From Candidatus Thiothrix putei (GTDB lineage Bacteria > Pseudomonadota > Gammaproteobacteria > Thiotrichales > Thiotrichaceae), in NCBI GenBank assembly GCA_029972225.1, contig CP124756.1:2896001-2960000 (forward strand): DNA of 64,000 bases, given 5' to 3'. Position 1 is the stretch's first letter. Every line of letters begins with the position of its first letter. The translations under genes were made by a program, and so were the position numbers. Shown here piece after piece: positions 61,591 to 64,000 of this stretch. The notes under the pieces are model-generated. The model saw only the letters and a program-made list of their open reading frames with translations, did not search any database and was not told the origin of the DNA.

Positions 61591-62403
61591 ATGACAACAC
61601 ACACCCCACCCAAACGCTTCGCCACCCTGATGGTGGTCGGATTAAGCGCCAGCCTGCTGTTCGGCCTGACCGCCTGCGGGGCGGATACCGGCAACCCGCC
61701 ACCCGCCAACGAAGCAAGCCCCCACGGCACTACCGCCCCAGCCCTTGGCATCAAACCCAATGCGCTGGAAAGCACAATGGCTGATACCTCGGAAGCCTTG
61801 CTGACGCACGCCCAAGCGGTTTACGGCAACTTGCAGCTTGCCCGCGAAGCCGCCCTCAACCAGGACAAAACCGGCTTCATCAAAGCCTTGGGCGATGCCC
61901 GTGCAGCCCTCAACCAGTTGCCGGACACCCCAACCGCCATGGCAGAAGTAGTGGAAAACCCCGATGACTGGGCGTTGTTTCCGGTGCAGGCTGTCAAGGA
62001 AGACCTCGACGCTGCTGCCAGTGCTGCCGACAACGACAGCCCTTACTGGTCGGGTGCGTTGGAAGCCGCCGAGGATGCGCTCGCCACCTTCCACTGGTAC
62101 GGGCAAGCCCCCAGCGCACCGTTGCTGGCGGCCTACAACGACGTGCTGAACGCTTACGCCATCGCATCCGCCCCCGATTTCCGCCCTGACCAGAACCAGA
62201 CTGTCATTGACCAATTGGGCAAGGCCGCAGACAACCTGCAAACCCTTCCCGCCGCCGCCGATTTGCAGGCCGCCACCCGCGCCCTGATCGACAAGGTGAC
62301 GCCGGAAAGCGGTGCCATCAAGCAACTGGCACACGACATCCACCTGCTGATCAGCCAGCAGCGCCAACAGGCTGCTACGGCGGCACAGCAACCCACCCCG
62401 TAA
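61591..62403 (+). CDS. Helical lipoprotein, YfdX-like in composition
   Basis: 270 residues with a lipoprotein signal (LSASLLFGLTACGADTG: LTAC lipobox), a Pro-rich linker and an Ala-rich helical body (LLTHAQAVYGNLQLAREAAL, FIKALGDARAALNQLP, LKTL-type QLGKAADNLQTLPAAADLQA). No named family; composition and helix pattern resemble YfdX, encoded in the co-regulated operon at 45969. Start at 61591 with AAGGAAG 8 bases ahead. cydA follows after 18 bases. Confidence 0.75.
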   Translation: MTTHTPPKRFATLMVVGLSASLLFGLTACGADTGNPPPANEASPHGTTAPALGIKPNALESTMADTSEALLTHAQAVYGNLQLAREAALNQDKTGFIKALGDARAALNQLPDTPTAMAEVVENPDDWALFPVQAVKEDLDAAASAADNDSPYWSGALEAAEDALATFHWYGQAPSAPLLAAYNDVLNAYAIASAPDFRPDQNQTVIDQLGKAADNLQTLPAAADLQAATRALIDKVTPESGAIKQLAHDIHLLISQQRQQAATAAQQPTP

Positions 62404-62421
62404 CGCCAGCGGAGCTTCGCT

Positions 62422-63780
62422 ATGGACTTCCTGCACGACCCAATTTTACTCTCGCGCTTCCAGTTCGCCTTCACCGCTATGTTCCACATCCTGTGGCCGG
62501 TGCTGACCGTGGGGTTAGGGGTGTTCCTACTGGTGCTGGAAGTGCTGTGGCTGAAAACCGGCGATGACGATTACTACCGCCACGCCCGTTTCTGGGCAAC
62601 CCTGTTCACCCTCAATTTCACCATCGGAGTAGTGACGGGTTTGCCACTGGAGTTTGAGTTCGGCAGCAACTGGGCAAACTTTTCCGCTGCTGCCGGGGAT
62701 TTCTTCGGCAATATCCTCGGCTTTGAGGGCGCGATGGCCTTCATGCTGGAAGCCGGTTTCCTCGGCATCATGTTGCTGGGCTGGCAGCGAGTCCCGGCAG
62801 GGATGCACTTGTTCGCCACCCTGATGGTGGTGTTCGGCGCGTCGCTGTCGGTGTTCTGGATTCTGGTGGCGAATACTTGGTTGCAAAACCCGGCGGGCGG
62901 TGTGTTCCAGCACGGCATTTTTGTGATCAAAGATTATTGGGAGGCGATCTTCAACCCGATGCTGCTGGCGAGCGTGGCGCACATGTGGCTGGCAGCACTG
63001 GAAACCGGTCTGTTTGTGATCCTCGGCATCACCGCATGGTATTTGCTGCAAGGGCGGGAAACGGCTTTTTTCCTCAAGGCATTCCGTCTCGCCCTGTTGC
63101 TGGCAGTGATCGTCGCGCCGTTGCAAATCTGGATGGGCGATACCAGCGGACGCGGGGTATTTGAACACCAGCCTGCCAAAGGGGCGGCAATTGAAGGGCA
63201 TTGGCACACTAACCCGGCGGGCGAAGGTGCGTCATGGGCATTGGTTGCATGGCCGAATGCCACCACCCAAAGCAACGATTGGGCAGTTACTATCCCAGAT
63301 GTACTTAGCCTGCTGGCAACCCATACCCTGGACGGCAAGGTGGTGGGCTTGAAAGACATCCCGGTGGCTGACCAGCCGCCTGCATTGCCACTGCTGTTTT
63401 ACAGCTTCCGTATCATGGTGGCGGTGGGAGTGTGGTTCTGGCTACTGGGATTGTGGTCGGTGTGGGTGTATTGGCGTGGTGGCTTGCGGCCTGCAACGGT
63501 GGGGCAACAACGCTGGTTGCTGCGGGCATGGCTGTATTCCTTGCCGCTGGGTTATGTGGCGGTGGAATGCGGCTGGATCGTGCGCGAAGTCGGGCGGCAA
63601 CCGTGGATCATCTACGGGGTGATGCGCACCACAGAAGGCGCGTCCACGCTGCCTGCCCCACTGGTGGCGGCCTCGCTGGGGCTGTACCTGTTGCTTTACG
63701 CCGGTCTGTTGCTGGCATTCTGGGTATTCGCCCGCCGCTGGTTGCGGCAAGGGCCAAAACCACTGGAGGCATTGTCATGA
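62422..63780 (+). CDS. cydA: Cytochrome bd quinol oxidase subunit I (CioA type)
   Basis: 452 residues with the full set of subunit I features: heme-ligand His in FTAMFHILWPVLTVG, TGLPLEFEFGSNWANFS, GFEGAMAFMLEAGFLG (acidic heme d channel), His in ASVAHMWLAALETG, the short Q-loop EHQPAKGAAIEGHW typical of the cyanide-insensitive oxidase branch, and GWIVREVGRQPWIIYG. Oxidises quinol and reduces O2 to water in the inner membrane. Co-transcribed with the lipoprotein gene; ATGA overlap with cydB. Unlike the bd-like pair at 29.5-32.2 kb, it is a conventional quinol oxidase. Confidence 0.95.
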   Translation: MDFLHDPILLSRFQFAFTAMFHILWPVLTVGLGVFLLVLEVLWLKTGDDDYYRHARFWATLFTLNFTIGVVTGLPLEFEFGSNWANFSAAAGDFFGNILGFEGAMAFMLEAGFLGIMLLGWQRVPAGMHLFATLMVVFGASLSVFWILVANTWLQNPAGGVFQHGIFVIKDYWEAIFNPMLLASVAHMWLAALETGLFVILGITAWYLLQGRETAFFLKAFRLALLLAVIVAPLQIWMGDTSGRGVFEHQPAKGAAIEGHWHTNPAGEGASWALVAWPNATTQSNDWAVTIPDVLSLLATHTLDGKVVGLKDIPVADQPPALPLLFYSFRIMVAVGVWFWLLGLWSVWVYWRGGLRPATVGQQRWLLRAWLYSLPLGYVAVECGWIVREVGRQPWIIYGVMRTTEGASTLPAPLVAASLGLYLLLYAGLLLAFWVFARRWLRQGPKPLEALS

Positions 63781-64000
63781 ATGAACTGCACGCTTTTCTG
63801 GTGACCGCTTGGTTTGTGCTGCTGGGGCTGATCATTGTGCTGTATGTGGTGCTGGACGGCTTTGACCTCGGCATCGGGATGCTCAGCCTGCTGGAGCCGC
63901 AACTGGAGTTGCGCCGCCGCATGTTACTGCCCATTAGCGGGGTGTGGGATGCCAACGAAACTTGGCTAGTGCTGGCGGGCGGAGTGCTGTTTGGCGCGTT
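63777..64000 (+). CDS. cydB: Cytochrome bd subunit II, N-terminal part (cut by window end)
   Basis: Starts in the cydA stop (ATGA) and reads ELHAFLVTAWFVLLGLIIVL, YVVLDGFDLGIGMLSLLEP and PISGVWDANETWLVLAGG, all diagnostic of CydB (D-G-F-D-L-G and W-D-x-N-E-T-W-L). 74 codons are in the window. Confidence 0.95.
   Translation, partial: MNELHAFLVTAWFVLLGLIIVLYVVLDGFDLGIGMLSLLEPQLELRRRMLLPISGVWDANETWLVLAGGVLFGA

Noticed and set aside
1..64000. CRISPR array, tRNA, rRNA or a DGR reverse transcriptase
   Set aside because: No regularly spaced repeats, no cloverleaf or rRNA-like sequence and no reverse-transcriptase motif were recognised on either strand.

Overview
The window looks like a chromosome segment of a filamentous, sulfur-oxidising gammaproteobacterium, most like Thiothrix/Thiolinea. 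That assignment is an inference from gene content: a flavocytochrome c sulfide dehydrogenase set, a sulfur oxygenase reductase remnant, a phosphoribulokinase-like gene, FNR-type regulators, two bd-type oxidase systems and many insertion sequences. No rRNA, tRNA or CRISPR array was seen.

Layout. 0-11 kb holds phosphate genes: pstB-phoU-phoB-phoR, then a PIN/RHH toxin-antitoxin pair with a decayed UPF0175 gene. Next comes a large hybrid sensor kinase with an NMT1/THI5-type periplasmic domain, cut in two by an ISKra4-type element with clear terminal repeats and a 9-bp target duplication, then pit with its DUF47 partner. 11-20 kb carries an SNF2 helicase, a split acyltransferase-3/SGNH pair, a phosphoribulokinase paralogue lacking key residues, purH and an arginyl-tRNA-protein transferase. 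20-26 kb has two FNR-like regulators bracketing a heme lipoprotein, a His-rich outer-membrane protein and small membrane proteins. 27-32 kb is a tightly overlapping operon of two CydA-like membrane subunits (one with a fused heme c domain), two cytochromes c and an FccB-type flavoprotein. A Rieske protein gene is divergent from it, with an FNR-type box between them.

34.8-43.6 kb is a candidate inserted island bounded by a 19-nt near-identical direct repeat (18/19). All its own genes are on the minus strand: trypco2, a trypsin-like protease, an IS630 insertion, a MoxR-type AAA ATPase, a vWA-like/FGE protein and an AAA-PD-(D/E)XK ATPase. It resembles the MoxR/FGE/trypsin NTP-dependent conflict systems. 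The end of the FGE gene has the pattern of a diversity-generating-retroelement variable region, followed directly by a large hairpin; no reverse transcriptase is present in the window.

44.5-64 kb is dominated by what appears to be one sigma-54 regulon. Six promoters with -24/-12 elements (GG and GC correctly spaced) lie next to four copies of a palindrome with core GGNNAATATTNNCC. They precede a broken sulfur oxygenase reductase gene with hdeD, yfdX and glucoamylase genes; a gnd-tal-zwf-ppgK operon; a cytochrome b561-like operon; a DedA operon; an MprF-like/hydrolase operon; and a lipoprotein-cydAB operon. Glucoamylase, polyphosphate glucokinase, Zwf, Gnd and Tal together form a route from storage glucan to NADPH and pentose phosphates, and the polyphosphate-dependent kinase links it to the phosphate genes at the start of the window. 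Decay is visible at several points: the sulfur oxygenase reductase, an APC permease with an IS605-like remnant inside it, and a histidine-kinase tail.
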